Source of the DNA: Apostichopus japonicus
Lineage: Eukaryota; Echinodermata; Holothuroidea; Aspidochirotida; Stichopodidae
Assembly: GCF_037975245.1 (NCBI RefSeq)
Contig: NC_092574.1
Coordinates: 20,655,213-20,719,212 of the forward strand
Length of the DNA stretch: 64,000 bases
Direction of reading: 5' to 3'
Each line of letters starts with the position of its first letter. Position 1 is the stretch's first letter. Positions 48,270 through 62,600 of the stretch are shown piece after piece. The position numbers and the translations under genes are program-made. The notes below the pieces were generated by a model that worked only from the letters and a program-made list of their open reading frames with translations, did not search any database and was not told where the DNA came from.

Positions 48270-51200
48270 AGAATGTAAGATCCCGCTGAATTCAACAATT
48301 CGCAAATGTCTTGCGAAGTGAAACCATGGCTACGAGGTTTGATCCAGAAGGTCAAGTGCTGGAAAAGGTCACACATTGCACCCATGGATATGATGGATGG
48401 TTGATCTAAGGTGACCAGATGTTCCCGATTTATTGGGGACCATAAATCATTCAATAAGTTTCACAGCTGGTAATTCACACATAAACATCTTTTTGCACCT
48501 AGTGATTAGTAATGTGACTTCTAGTTACCTTCCAAGTTCTTTTGGCATTGGATTTTTTTTTTATCTTGGACAAAATATTTGTTTTCTGGATAAAGTGCTT
48601 CTAAACTGGCGCATTTGGCCATCATCATTGAAACATAGTATCACCAAAAACAATGAGGTCCTCAAAATTCAAGCCCCTCCTTTTAAACCAACAGTATCAG
48701 GAACTGATCCTTGATATCAACATGAGGGGGAGATCAACATCAATATCATTTCGCAGGATTTTCTGGACAAAATATGGCTACCTTATGTGTACAACAGTTG
48801 TTGTGATAGGCTTCTTAGCTTGTTGTTACCATTAGTAAATCAAGTTTGTAAGTGTAATGAAAGTAGCAGAGGATCTTGATTCGAAAATTGAGAAAAAAAC
48901 TGAGAGATATTTTATACAAAATGTGAGTGGAGCCAATTTCGGGCCTAGTAATTGATTGTATTATGAGGAAATCTTTTCACAAATGTGGAAACAACTTGCC
49001 GTATCAATTTTGCTTTGCATTTGTTAAGTTTATGCTGGCTTTAATTGATGAAAAGATAAGACGAGAAGTGAGATAAAAACAATTGTAACAAAGTGGATCA
49101 CTTCTTTCTGTGTGAATTGTCAATATTATATTTGCAAGCTCTGACAAATATTGCAATCAACAGCACATTCGCATATCATCATCATCATCATCTATACTGT
49201 TTGCATCTAAAAGTGAAACATGAATTGCTTTAAAGTGACACACTAATCTGACTTCCGAGAAATCATGATAAACCACAACACAAATTCATAAAAAACATAG
49301 TTTACAACAAATAAATGTATTATTATTATAATTAACCTATACGTTTATACAGAGGCTTTTTTTTAATATTATTTCTTTATATTGCCGCCACAAACTGAAC
49401 CTTTCAAGAAAACCGCATACAGCACTTCATCTTGTGACATTTGACATAAAAATGAAGTATGCACACACTGTAATGTTATCTTTACATAGTTAACACACTG
49501 TAATGTGATCTTTACATAGTTAACACACTGTAATGTAACCTTTACATAGTTAACACACTGTAATGTAACATTTACATAGTTAATCTTTACATAGTTAACA
49601 CACTGTAATGTAACCTTTACATAGTTAACACACTGTTATGTAATCTTTACATAGTTAACACTATAAACAAACATACACAGAGAGTTGATGTCCCACCCTG
49701 TTGTAACAATAATATAAAAAAATACTGATTTGGGGCTGAGGTTATCGTCACTTGAACAATACTCTGGCTTGATGAAGGATTTTTCGTGTCACAACATCAG
49801 CTCTGTTGATAACCTTCAGTCCCGCACAAGTGTACTACAGATCCCACAGACTAACAGATATATTTCATAATATATCATAAGACGTAATATCATCTTTTTA
49901 TATGATTGTTACAAAAACTACTAAGTAAAAATTAATTGTGCCATATGATTGTGTGTAACAAAGCCAGTAGTAACAGCTTTGGGGGCCAGTCTATACAAAA
50001 CTGTGCTTCATCAAGATAGCACAGGTTCTTCCCCCACGGTTACACACGCTGTACAGTGATCACTAATTTACCTTCTTGTGAGATGGATGTTCGTCAGGCT
50101 CTCTACTTGAGCAACGTTTGCCATGTAACAACCACACGCAAACATGCTTAAAGAATCCATGAAGATCACCACTTGCAAATTTTGTTTGCATTATTCATTT
50201 CTGTATTTTGACCATTTAATACATTGAACACAATCTGGCAGATTAAAACTACAAGCAAAGAAAACCTCTGAAATAAAAACTTAGAGTAAAAAATGCAGAA
50301 GTCGGTAGCATGTGTAAACCAACGAGAATACCATATCTTTTCTGATAGAATCCCAGTCCGAGGGAAGACAAACGGTTGTCTCCCCGGATTCAATATTTAT
50401 TAAAACTAGTACAACATAAACTGAGTTAACAAACTAGACCTCCTCTTTGGCCGTAAGAAGATACGTAATGCTAGCTTTATACAACTAATATTTGTACTTG
50501 TTTTTCTTTTTCTTTTCAACTGGCAGTTCTTAAATTTGAATGTTTTGCCCACATATTTAGAAAACACAACAGCCTGGAAAACACACATCACACATATATA
50601 AAGGGAAACAAATATAGGATGAAACATTCACCTATTCTTGGAGGACATAGAATCCGTAAGAATGTGAATATTCCTATCTAGGGTATTTACAAAGAATTCA
50701 TTGTTCCTACTATAGTATAGCCCATCTGAGATGGTTCTCAATATAGTGAAACAGATACCAATGTTTGATGACTTTTTCAAACGTAATTGGTTCTCATGAC
50801 AATCAGGGGATACATTATGTACATTATCAAAGCTGACATAAACCATTGTCCACTTTCTTTTAATTGATGAACTTACAATTTGGTATTAACAAATCAACAT
50901 GATATTAAGTACACTATATGCAAATTTCGGCATTCTAATGAATAAACATAAAGGATATCACATTCCTTCCTATGAAGGATATAACATTTTCTTAACAGAG
51001 AGCATTTCTCTCTGTATTCAAAGTATGGAAATATTATGCCCATTTTGTATAAATGTAAAGCTTATGTAAGTTCCTTTGTAAGCGGAATAAAAAAAAATAC
51101 AACAAGTAGTTATAGTAACCTTTGTTAGGAAAATTGCACATAACAACTAAGTAATATAAACAGATACGTAAAAACTTAATAATAAAACAGATGTAGGTTG

Positions 51201-53633
51201 CACACAAATATCTTACAGCACTTATTCCTCTTTACTTCCCCATCGTGTAAGGGACTTTAAACTGAATACTGAGTAAGATTTAAGAACATCACTTAGTTGG
51301 CAGGATACACAAAATGTAAATATAGAAAACTGGAATAGCAGATAAACAAGAGGTGTGATGAACTAATCATTAAGCTAATGAATATTCAACATTTCTATCC
51401 AGAAATTGCTATTCCTACTCTGGTTATAATGACCACTCATGCCAGCATGTACAAAATAACTGTGCAAGTAAGCTTCATTTAAAGTGGCCAATGAAATCAT
51501 TTAATGGCCTCCTGCCTGCCTTGCAGTTTATGTCACCGTGAAAAACTTGTGAACACAAAAAGATAGTTGCAAAATTATGACCAGGCTCGAACAGACGGTC
51601 TAAAACTGCTGCCCCAAAAGAGGGGAGACATTTGTAGAAGTTTATTAAACACATCAAGCAACTATAACATCACTATAATATAAAACATTATACCTAGCAT
51701 GATCATCCAGTTTTCATCTGGATATCTCGATGCTAATGATGAAGAAACAACCGGTACCAGCGTTATTGACATTTGGCGAGGAGTCCATCGCAACTGTTGA
51801 CAGGAATATTTATGGTAAACAAAACCACCACTGGGTGTTAGTAACAACAATCCACAAAATCACTGTTATATTCTACTATTAAAATCAAACAGATTATGAG
51901 ATTCTGCGTTTCTTTTTTTTATATTGTACTTCAACCAAATAGTATAGATAACACATTGTCAGTTTGTAAGTAAGACCATACAACAGCACGAGAAAACTAA
52001 TACGAGACTCTTGTGTGGTCTCCAGTAACATTGTTACCCCAAAGAAAAGACGGCTTTACCAAATGATTTACCGAGGACGTTCGGCAACAGATTCGACCTT
52101 CTGATGCTCTTCTGTGAATTCCAAACTTAAATTATGTAGTCAGAGACTTGTTTTTTTAATTGCTTATAAAACAATAGATTAAAATTAGTTCAAAACAGAG
52201 GAACTCACTTCATAATCAATGAAGCAGTTTCGATATTTCTTAACACATTTTAAGTAACATTTTTTTAAAAGTTTGAAAACCAAATTATACAGAAATGTGA
52301 CAATTGTCAAGTAATTTCTTTACTATGAGATTATCAAATAACTGATGCAAGTTATAAATTCCTGCATTGGAGTCATGCATGAAGCACAAACACAAACCTA
52401 TCATGACAGTGCCCATGTATTATGCATGTATGTATATTAAAGGCCAGTATAGGCCCCAAATTATAGAATGCTACAATTGCTAGAAGTTTTTAAAAAAGTA
52501 CTTTCCTGGAGGTCTTTACTCTCCAAATTGTTCTCAGACATTTTTTAAGGGAACACACAAGATGATTGAATGTCCTAGTACAGAAAGTTTCCTCGAAGGT
52601 TGTAATAAAAACAGTTTAAGAATTTTGACCAAAGGTGACCGTATTTGAATATCTAGCATATTTTAGGCCAATACAGCATACCTTTTAAGTATAACAACAA
52701 GACGAGAAAACCTCTACGGTTGACACTACGCCATTTTGTTGGCCACTTCTAATTTTCAAATTTCAGACACGTAACAAAATTTAACTGTAAACAAACAAAA
52801 AAAATTATTGAAAGAAAAACTAGAATAAACAATAAAGTAATGTCCACTTGGCATTCTTTAAAAGAATAAGAGAAAAAAACAATTCAACTGCATATTAATG
52901 CACATATTATTATCTAATGTTTTTGGTCTTTTTTCCTTCCTCTGTATTGATCTCTGATGTTTTTCCTTTGATATATAGAACTTGACTTCAGACTTTTTCA
53001 ACGTTGTATAGAGCACACCTTCCTTAGATTTGTGAAAGACTTTCTATATTTCATGTACAGCTCTGGTACTAGAAGTTAGACAAGGAGGACAATGACATCA
53101 TGAATCGACAACAGACTGTCAACTATACCACTTCTTGAATTCCAAAGAAAACTTCATTTTCGACTTATAGAACACAGCAGCAGAAGCACAGCAAACTAAT
53201 GTAACATTTTTTTTTGTCTGTGCTCTATGATGACATTTCAAATCAACCTCTGGGCCAGCAAAAAAATTCTTAGACATTTCCAAGACCAATCTGAGATCTC
53301 TTTTAACGTTCAAGCATCGGTCCGAATGTCAACAGTGTTTTTCCTCGGTTCAAAGATATCAGTCAATTTGGATTTCTGCCTAGGTTTTTGGATTATGTGA
53401 TGTCATCATTGCATTATCTTATATAATCTGGCACTAACAGAAAGTAACTCATCCAGGATTGGAAATGGTTTATAAGAGCTTGCGTTACATTTCTCAGACT
53501 TATATGACCCTTAGGATGTAGTTCTCAAATAGACCTGCTGGTCAAATGGTCTTTTTAGAACAAGTCCAGAATGTACAGTGCTTAACATTTCAAACCATCT
53601 GTAAAAATATTTCCCTTCTGGTGACGATTGACT
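48270..53633. other. convergent intergenic/3' UTR region between FANCF and HERC2
   Basis: No gene seen in 5.4 kb of AT-rich DNA. It should hold the FANCF 3' UTR from the left and the HERC2 3' UTR from the right. AATAAA on plus lies near 49309. Minus-strand AATAAA (TTTATT) near 51641 and 50394 would give HERC2 a 3' UTR of 2-3 kb. A 28-bp tandem repeat sits at 49467-49665. Confidence 0.45.
49467..49665. repeat. 28-bp minisatellite, about seven copies
   Basis: ACACACTGTAATGT, then one of ATC/AACC/AACA variants, then TTTACATAGTTA, repeated. One copy is shortened (a lone ATCTTTACATAGTTA), giving a register slip near 49580. Confidence 0.9.
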
Positions 53634-56600
53634 TCACTCTTCTGGTCGGATATCGGAGTCGAAATCGATGGAGTCGATTTCCTCCTCTTCGCTATCGTCT
53701 TCCGTAGACTCTCCACCAGCCGCTTCTCCAGTCAGAGCTATCCGGGCATAATCGTCGGTGTCGATGGACTTGCAGAAGTAGATGGCGTACTTCAATTTCT
53801 CGCGTAAGATGTCTTTAGACGAGTACCGTGGCAGTTTGAGGAGAAAGAAACAGGTGTAGGACTCCGGCAGGAAGTAATCAGGTGGATTGTACTTGTCCAA
53901 GACCTATAACAATACAAAGACAAAGGAAGACAATAGGTATTGTTGTCTTCTGACTGCATTATGGAATCAATTGTCCCTGTAAGACAGCAGTCCTACTTAG
54001 TAGAATTTAATTAAACAGCAGTTGGAATGGGGAAGCGAGAGGAGATACATGTGACCGTTTCCTTTTATATCTAAAGGTTGTCAGTATTGACCTCAAATTA
54101 AACTTTGAATAGAGTGACCATTATCTGACCCCCTTAGCATAATTGGGGGCAATACTGATAACCTTCATACTATCTAACGGGTTCCTCTGCATGCTTTCAT
54201 CAAAATAATTAAAAGGGAAATGTCTGAAGAAGATGAATTTCACACAAGAGGTCGATTGAACTATATCTGAATGGAAAAGAATTTATTCAAAATATATGCT
54301 ATGAACACTATACTGGAATGATAGCACATTTCGTCCCCACTTCTTGAAACTAAAAGTAAAATTGTTCAAACATTTGATTTTAAAGTAAATTAAAATTTAT
54401 ACCAGAGGGGAAACCCCTACCAGTGGTTTCTTGCCCTTTAAATACATTACATATATGCAGCACAAGAGTAGTATGCAAGCTAACCCTGGCTGAAGTTCAA
54501 ACCACAGATGGAGAGCAGTATAAATCTAAACAGGGTCAGTGCTTACATGGTTTGATGACTGGCAAACTTTAGACAAAATACCACAACGATGAAAGAAATA
54601 GGGACATTGTTTGTTGTTGGTAATTTATTTGGCAGCCTCACTCTAACAACAAAGAGCTGAATTTGCATCTTTATAATAGTTAATCTAATAAGATCTATTT
54701 GAGATTTTCCCATTTTTGCCCTCTGATGACCCCCAAATGACCTTTGACTTCCACCCCAACAACAGGACTCTTGTACTAATTATAGGGAAGCCACATGCAC
54801 ATATGAGAACTGCAGAGGTTCCGATCTTTAGATATCGTGGTTAACAAGCTGGGGTGTCACACACACATACACAAGGCACACACACAGACAAGCCAAGTTG
54901 ACTGCATAGGTTACTTGCCTGCCTATGGCAAGTAACCAAGATCATTCCATTACCAGTAGTCCAAATTCTCTTCCTCTGAAGTCTGAGATTCTTTATCTGA
55001 TTCCAATGCTAATACCACTCCATACTGTCCCCTCCTATCGTGTTTCAAAGCACTCGTACTGACAGTATGAACAGTTCCTCACCATTAACAGATTCCAATG
55101 CTAATACCACCCTATACTGTACCCACCTATCGTGTTTCAAAGCACTCGTACTGACATTTCGATTTATTTTGATTTCGATTTATTTTAATCCAGTATAAAT
55201 ATAAAATATTTATGAATAGGCGTTCATTATGAACAGTTCCTCATCATTAACGGATTCCAATGCTAATACCACTCCATACTGTCCCCTCATATCGTGTTTC
55301 AAAGCACTCGTACTGACAGTATGAACAATTCAATTACCTGTAGTACAAAATCTCTTCCTCTAAAGTCTGCGATGGTTCTTGGTAACCTCGTCCTACCCCA
55401 AACAAATCTTAGAAAGAGAGACTTCTCCGTATTGGTAAATTCCTCCATGATACCCCAGAACCACTGGACGAGGGGTGCCATAGCATCCACGCCTTTGTAC
55501 GTGGCAACAGACTTCAGCAGATGGAGTGGAATATCTGGACTTCCGCACACCTATGAGAAAAGTGAAGCAAAACATGTAAACAGTTAAATGGTATGAATGT
55601 TGAGGACACCATGATCACATTAAAAGAAAGGGTCACACAAGTCTGAGCAAAGCCTTTTACCAAGCTATTTTATCACACTACAATTAATACTTCTCAGCAA
55701 GTTGGGACACATTTTCTCATACTACTAATACCACTTTATACTGCCCTCTCATATCATGTTTCAATGCACTCGTACTGAGAGTACGAACAGTTCCTAACCT
55801 ATCTTTATCTGATTCCAATGCTAATACCACCCTATACTGTCCCATCATATCATGTTTCAAAGCACTCGTACTGACAGTATGAACAGTTCCTAACCTATCT
55901 TTATCTGATTCCAATGCTAATACCACCCCATACTGTCCCCTCATATCATGTTTCAAAGCACTCGTACTGACAGTATGAACAGTTCCTAACCTTTCTTTAT
56001 CTGATTCCAATGCTACAGTAATACCACCCCATACTGTCCCCTCATATCATGTTTCACTGCACTCGTACTGACAGTATGAACAGTTCCTAACTGTCATCTG
56101 ATACAAACATAATATTCATAATGCTTGTACTGTCAGTACCAATGCTTTATAGCTGGACATGGAAGTACAGTTTAGCAAAAAAATTCCCAACTGAGTGATA
56201 CTTTCACAGCAACGTTATCAATATTAATTTTCAATCTCTGTTATATTAATATTTCAAGGCAGTGTTCCTAGTTTCATTCATCTTCAGGGGATCACACTAA
56301 GAACTAGAAACCAGGACAGAATGTTTGCAACAAGGAATGACAACCTTCAACACCCCCCCCCCCCCAAAAAAAATAAAAAAGCCAGCATTGTATAATGCTT
56401 TTATGCTTGAAAGTGGCAAGAACAATTGTTGAAAAACTTTGGTTGCAGAATCAATGCCAAGTACTGTTAATAATAAATTATTGAGTGTTGACGTTGACTT
56501 GATGAAACCAACCAAAGAATGCCTCACTTTGATCAATCCAGTAATGTTTCTACAGAACCATTGCAGATGTGGTCCCTGCCATCAATTCTAACGGGTATTT

Positions 56601-59600
56601 GAGACTCCTGAGATCATAAACCAATTCATAATATAGGCAAGAAAATGAGAGCATAAACAAAAGTGAGAAATGTTTGCATATTAAAATACTAATATTAGCA
56701 AAGAAGTAGCAAATGTGTATTTTCCACTAACCATCGTTTCCAGCTCAGCGCCAGTGAACAGGGACAAGAGAGGAACAGAGATGACTCGAGCCATCCCCTC
56801 CCTGACCCACTGAACCTGTTCGTCAAACTCAAGGAGTCTGGTTGACGAGAAAGAAGTGGTCAAAAAGATGGTGAAAATCAAAGTCAATTAAATGTTGATT
56901 TTTAGGATCAGGGATGAGACTGAGCCGGGGAAAAAAAATCTGAAATTTATCGATCGCCATCCTGGGGGAGGGGTTTAAGGGAGGGGGTGTCCCCCTCCCC
57001 TTTAGAAATTTTTTGTCAGGTAAGGAGGACTTAGATGCAAAATGGTGGACTCTAGATGGAATCTATCACATCACGTAACTCGCCCAAAAATTGTGGAATT
57101 TCTGCTTGTATAATTTATCCATTAGCTTTTTTGAACCAAAAAAAAGGCTTTTTTGCTTGCTTTGTGCTACTTGATTCCACCACTGGTCAAATTCGGTGTT
57201 CCTTCCCTTCACAGTCCAGCATGTTCGGCACAAAAAAAAAAAATAAATAAAAAAAAATAAAAAATAATAAAAAACGCGAATTACGAGAAAAAACGCGAAA
57301 ATGAAAAAAAAAAAACCGGAAATCCGCGTTTCCGCGGAAGAGTCTCATGCCTGTAGGATTTATAAAACTAAGGATGGTTTGTAGTGATTCAAATCAGATT
57401 CTTTGAGATGACTAACTATACTTACTTACTGGCCTCTTCGTTATTAACTGGCCTCACCTGTGGTGCCAACATGCAGACAAAAAGTCTGGTGAGCCCGACC
57501 CCCCCACCCCCCCCAACTGGCAGAATATTACAAGACATCCTAGTGTTCAGTACATAAACATATAACATATTTTTGCCGTACAACCTAAACAGTAAAACAT
57601 TCTTCAACAGTGTTTCAAAAATGTCAAACTATAGCAGTATTTTGCATCTAAGCACCCAGGCTCCATTTTACCAAAAATATTATCAAAGACCCCTCCCATG
57701 GACGATTCAACATGCTTAGCTGCCCCGCTGAGTACAAAAAGAGATGGTTGCGCACATGCAATCTACAGGAATGTTCCTTGACCTTTTAATCATCCACAGA
57801 TCCCCAGGTACAACAAATTCATGTTCACAAACTCCCAGATAATAGAAGTATCACAAATTACCTCAGACCCACCATGGCTGAGGTCAAGAAAATGTAGATT
57901 TTCTTTACCCGAGGTGGCACTTTTAGACTTGTTTTGACTGTAATGAAAGCGTATAAAAGTCAGCAAGTTTTTGGGATGGATCCAATATGGAACCAACTTT
58001 CTTCCGCGGTACCCCTGAGGAGCCAATTGGTGTTGCAGACCCAAAACTATGTTATGAAACACCCCCCCCCCCCGCACACCCCAGGTGAAGAATGATAGAT
58101 TTACAGGAACTCCAGACCTGACGAACAACCTGTTCACTAACCTGTGGTTAAGAGCAGCTCTGACGTACTCTACTCTGTTCTCTAGTGTTATCTGCGAGTG
58201 TTTCATGCTCAGCGGCACGTCGTGACCAGTGACGCTGGGTGTGCTGTACGGCATCTCCATCTGTGCAAAGGCCTCAGCATCCATGTCTCTGATGCACATT
58301 AATCCTGTCATCAGATAAAAACAGATGAACGTTTATATTTTTATAGTGACGAATAGTAATACTGTAGGTCACATTTAATCAATTGATAAGGACCGTAAGG
58401 ACTTGTTTATAATCAGATACATGGAACTTGGACATTAAAGAATCACACCATATTGACAAATACAATATTTCTCTAAAGCTATATGGTACACATATTTCTG
58501 TATTACAGTTTCTGACAAGACTGGGGGCATCTGTATAATGAGTACAAGTTACTCAAACAACAATGAAGTTGTCAGTGTATACAGCTAGCTCATCCATCAA
58601 ATCTACCCTACCAGTGTGTGGAATGATCTCCTTTACCTGGTACATAGTCTTTGTCGACCTCTGTGAGGTCAGCGACTGTCAGGGGCATATCGGCGAGCTG
58701 TTTCCAGACAGGTTCGGCCAGAGACAGGCTCAGGGGACTACCCGTACGTATGGCAATGCCGATCAGGACTCCTGTAAAAAATTGACAGGAAAATGAAGTC
58801 AGAAACGATATGATTGTCCATTCTATTGCATCGCTACACCGTCATTTGAATAGCAGGAATTTGCACATTTAAATCAGAAGAAATGGACCACAGATTCACA
58901 GTTACCAGTGTTGTGGTATAAACGAAAACCAGGACTCAAGTCACCGTAGGAGATAATACATTTGCTTGAGTCGATGACTCGACTCAACAACCTCATACTG
59001 AAGCAACTTGTTAAGACTATTCACAATAAAGGTTTGTCTATTTACATAATTAATGATGATTATTGGTTTCTACATCATCTTGTAACCTCTCCCAGGCAAA
59101 AAACGTCACACCTTCTTTGATGGTGGTGGGTCCACACACTACTCCTATACACTCTATCCTATCACACTATTGGGTATTACCACAGTTGTACAGGTCTGAA
59201 GAAGGAAGGACATGTCCTTATAGCATGCAAGAGGGGTAGAAGTTGATGGATTTCCCTCCTCTTTTGTGGGATAAATTATGTTTTAAGGGTAACTACATAA
59301 AAATGGTACCAGATTTGAAGCTGAGAAGTCATATATCTTGTAAGTTCAGAACAGTTAAAGGACTCTTACTACTGACAATTTCTATTTCTGTGCTGTAAAT
59401 TGTAGTGTAGATGTGTAGACTGATGGCAAACTCAACACAGAGATATAGATTTCACCTACAGATTATACATGTAGACTATACTGTAGGATCTACCTGAAAC
59501 CCACCGACAGACAATGTTTACAAATTTTTGCAAATCCAAAAACAAGATAGAAGAGAGAAAAAGGAAAAAGACATGTCTGGGTAACATCCAGACACATGCT

Positions 59601-62600
59601 AGACTAACATTACACACTGTCTACTGTGGTGGTAGATCTTACCTAAGAATCGGAACATATTCTGATGGGTGGGGGAGACCGCTGATGGATTCAGTAAGAA
59701 GCAGTCCCTGTTGGCTCCAGATTCGTCTCTCCCGTTAGGGGTGAGGATCAGGAGGGGGGTGGACCCATTCTGTAGCTCGTCGCACATTTCAGCTATGGAC
59801 TCGCTGTACCCTCCACCACAGTCATCTACACTCTCTCCTGTGAGACGAAACAACGAGATCAACAAGATCAACAAGATGAGACGAAACAACGAGATCAATA
59901 AGATCAACAAGATAATACGAAACAACGAGATCAACAAGATGAGACGAAACAACAAGATCGAAAAGATCAACAAGATGATACGAAACAACATCAACAAGAT
60001 GAGACGAAACAACAAGATCAATAAGATCAACAAGATGATACGAAACAACATCAACAAGATGAGACGAAACAACAAGATCAATAAGATCAACAAGATCCAT
60101 GATATGGAGCTAATCTATAACTTAACTGTGAATTTTGAACCTGTGCTAATAATGGGAGCCCCCTAACTGCGAACAGAACCAATGGAGGGGGCTGTTAAAC
60201 CGGTCCTATCTAGTTCCACCAGACTTGACCAGCTGTTCTATGAGTTTGAGTACCATAAGTATGGAATCACCACGCTGTAGCATGCATGACCATATTGTGA
60301 GTTCATCATGACAAGTACAAACAAATCTGTTCATAATAATTGAAGATATCTTTGAAACTTTTATCCAATTTTTTCAAAAAGAAAAGAATTTTTTTTTTTT
60401 TAACTTGTTTTTTCTAAGAAAGATTCAGAGATCTGTACACAGTAAAGGTCAAATAGACATTAGGACCTATATGACACCATCCTTGGTTAGAAATGCCGGA
60501 GAGACCCCTTTGCCTACTTTCAGTTATGACTTTGGAGTTATCAATCTGTAAACAAGAAGTTGCCATCGTAGGCATACAGATTGGTGACAGAGAAACATAT
60601 TTCTTTCCACCTGTGTAATTATAAGATGTGAATCTCCTGGATTTTAAACTGTAATATGTGGACACGATCGACACTATAACAGAATTAAAGAAATTGAAAT
60701 GAGATAATTTTTTATAACTGGTTATAAAGATAAATAGTAACAGCTCTTGAGATGAAAAACAGAATCAGACAGTGAAAGAAATCTTCTATAAGTAAATCTA
60801 TCATAATGAGGCAACATGACGTTCTGTGAGGTTAAATGAGGTTGTCTGAGGTTGGCCAGGGCTTCTCTTGAGAAATCAACCTTCTAGATGGAATCGTTAT
60901 GTAGCAGTATGAGCTCAATTGCACAGTTGCCTCGGTAAACCTCACCTATGAATTTGACTTTCCAGACTCTGTGAGGTAACAAGAGGTTGTCAGAGCCAAA
61001 CTGCATCAGCTTGGCACAGGTCTGACCGAATACTGACTTGGTTCCATCTGGACCAGCTAGGCCCCCTTTGCTCCGAGATCGTTTGACTTGAATACGGTTT
61101 AGCTCTATCACAGGCCCGTGTTGGCGGTCCCGGACCATGGTGGCTTGGACCACCTTTCGGAATGCTGCTTCCTGCATACCAAGAATATACAATATTATGA
61201 AACAATTGAAAAGAAAGATTGTGCAGTGGTGATTATGAAATGATCATTCCAAAAACATGACAGTTGCATGAGACGAGTGGAGAAATGTATATTTTTCACT
61301 TCAACCACAAGAATGGAATTAATGACTGAGGGGATATTATGATAAGTATTAACCATTTGTTTGCAACTTTTTCATGCTTGTAATTTCTCATGAAATGGCC
61401 AGGAATTGTTTCATCTTCTGATGAGAATTGTTTGCTTTTTGGTAAGATTGATAATCAGTTAATACAACTGTTTGCAATTCCCATATTATTTGGCTATTAA
61501 GCTAGGGTACTCTACTTGTTACAATTATATAAATGAAAGATTAATATGAATTTTATAATAATGTATATCTCGAAATAGGAAAGAAATCCACAAAACGACA
61601 AAAGTCATATTTAACATGCAAAGAATACTGAAACCTCACTGAGAAAAATATTAAACTTTATAAAATAAACCTACATGTTTGATAGGCGGAATAACTAGAA
61701 ATCACATTAAGATGAGACCTGTGCAACCAGTGGACACTTGAAAGTAGAATTTTATCCAAAGTTTAGAAGATGTTGCAAAAAAACTGCAACTGACTACATA
61801 TGTTAAATTCAGTACAACATGTGCACAAAACAAAATATCAAAGTTCAAATAATAAGTGAGATAAAGTTGAAACTAAAAGAAACATTCTCATGCAGGGATG
61901 AGCCAAGGGTAAAAAAAAAATCACGGAACTTTGCAAAAATTGCGGTATAGGCTCCAGTTTGCGTATGCTACAGTGTGCTGGGATAATAGTTTTTGTCCCC
62001 TAGGTAGAAAAGAAATCACGGATATTCCGCGAATTTGCGGAAAAAAGCTCATGTCTACTCATGTTAAAAATTGTTGGTAAATAACCTTGCCACTGGATAC
62101 CAGAAGACCTCTAAGGGCATCGATTCCGGCGAGGGTACCCATGGAGTAACCGCCGCTCTCCGGTTTCTCGTGGAGGTCAAACATTGGAATGGACGGGCAG
62201 AAGAGCTCCGAGAAGTGGTGGAGGAGCACGAGGCGGTTTCTGATGACGTGGATGGGAATGTCCTTGAGGAGGTTGTACTCCATGGGAATCTTAGATGGGA
62301 GCCTACCGGCGTGGATGGGTTTACTGGTGGACCAAGCCACAGTGTGCGCCGAACCACACGCCACGTTAGTTATCTTCTTGTCTGTACAAGAAAGAAAAAT
62401 ATTACAAAAGAAAGCATTTGGTTACTGGGTCAAGGCAGGGTGTAAAAGATTTCCACATCACACTAGTTAATAAGATGACTTCCGAGCAAAATTATCAAAA
62501 TAAATTATATCTGAATATTTACTAAAAATGGAAAATTCCCAGGCTGGGTGGGTTTTTTTTTTCTTAATATCTATTTTGGTTTGCATGATATTTTCCTTCA

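Noticed and set aside
55717-56010. 97-residue repetitive minus-strand frame
   Set aside because: It is a translation of the 96-bp tandem units, an intronic repeat whose length keeps the frame.
59599-60166. 164-165 residue frames on both strands
   Set aside because: They run through the minisatellite with units of 24-36 bases. On the minus strand the coding part is the HERC2 exon, not a separate gene.
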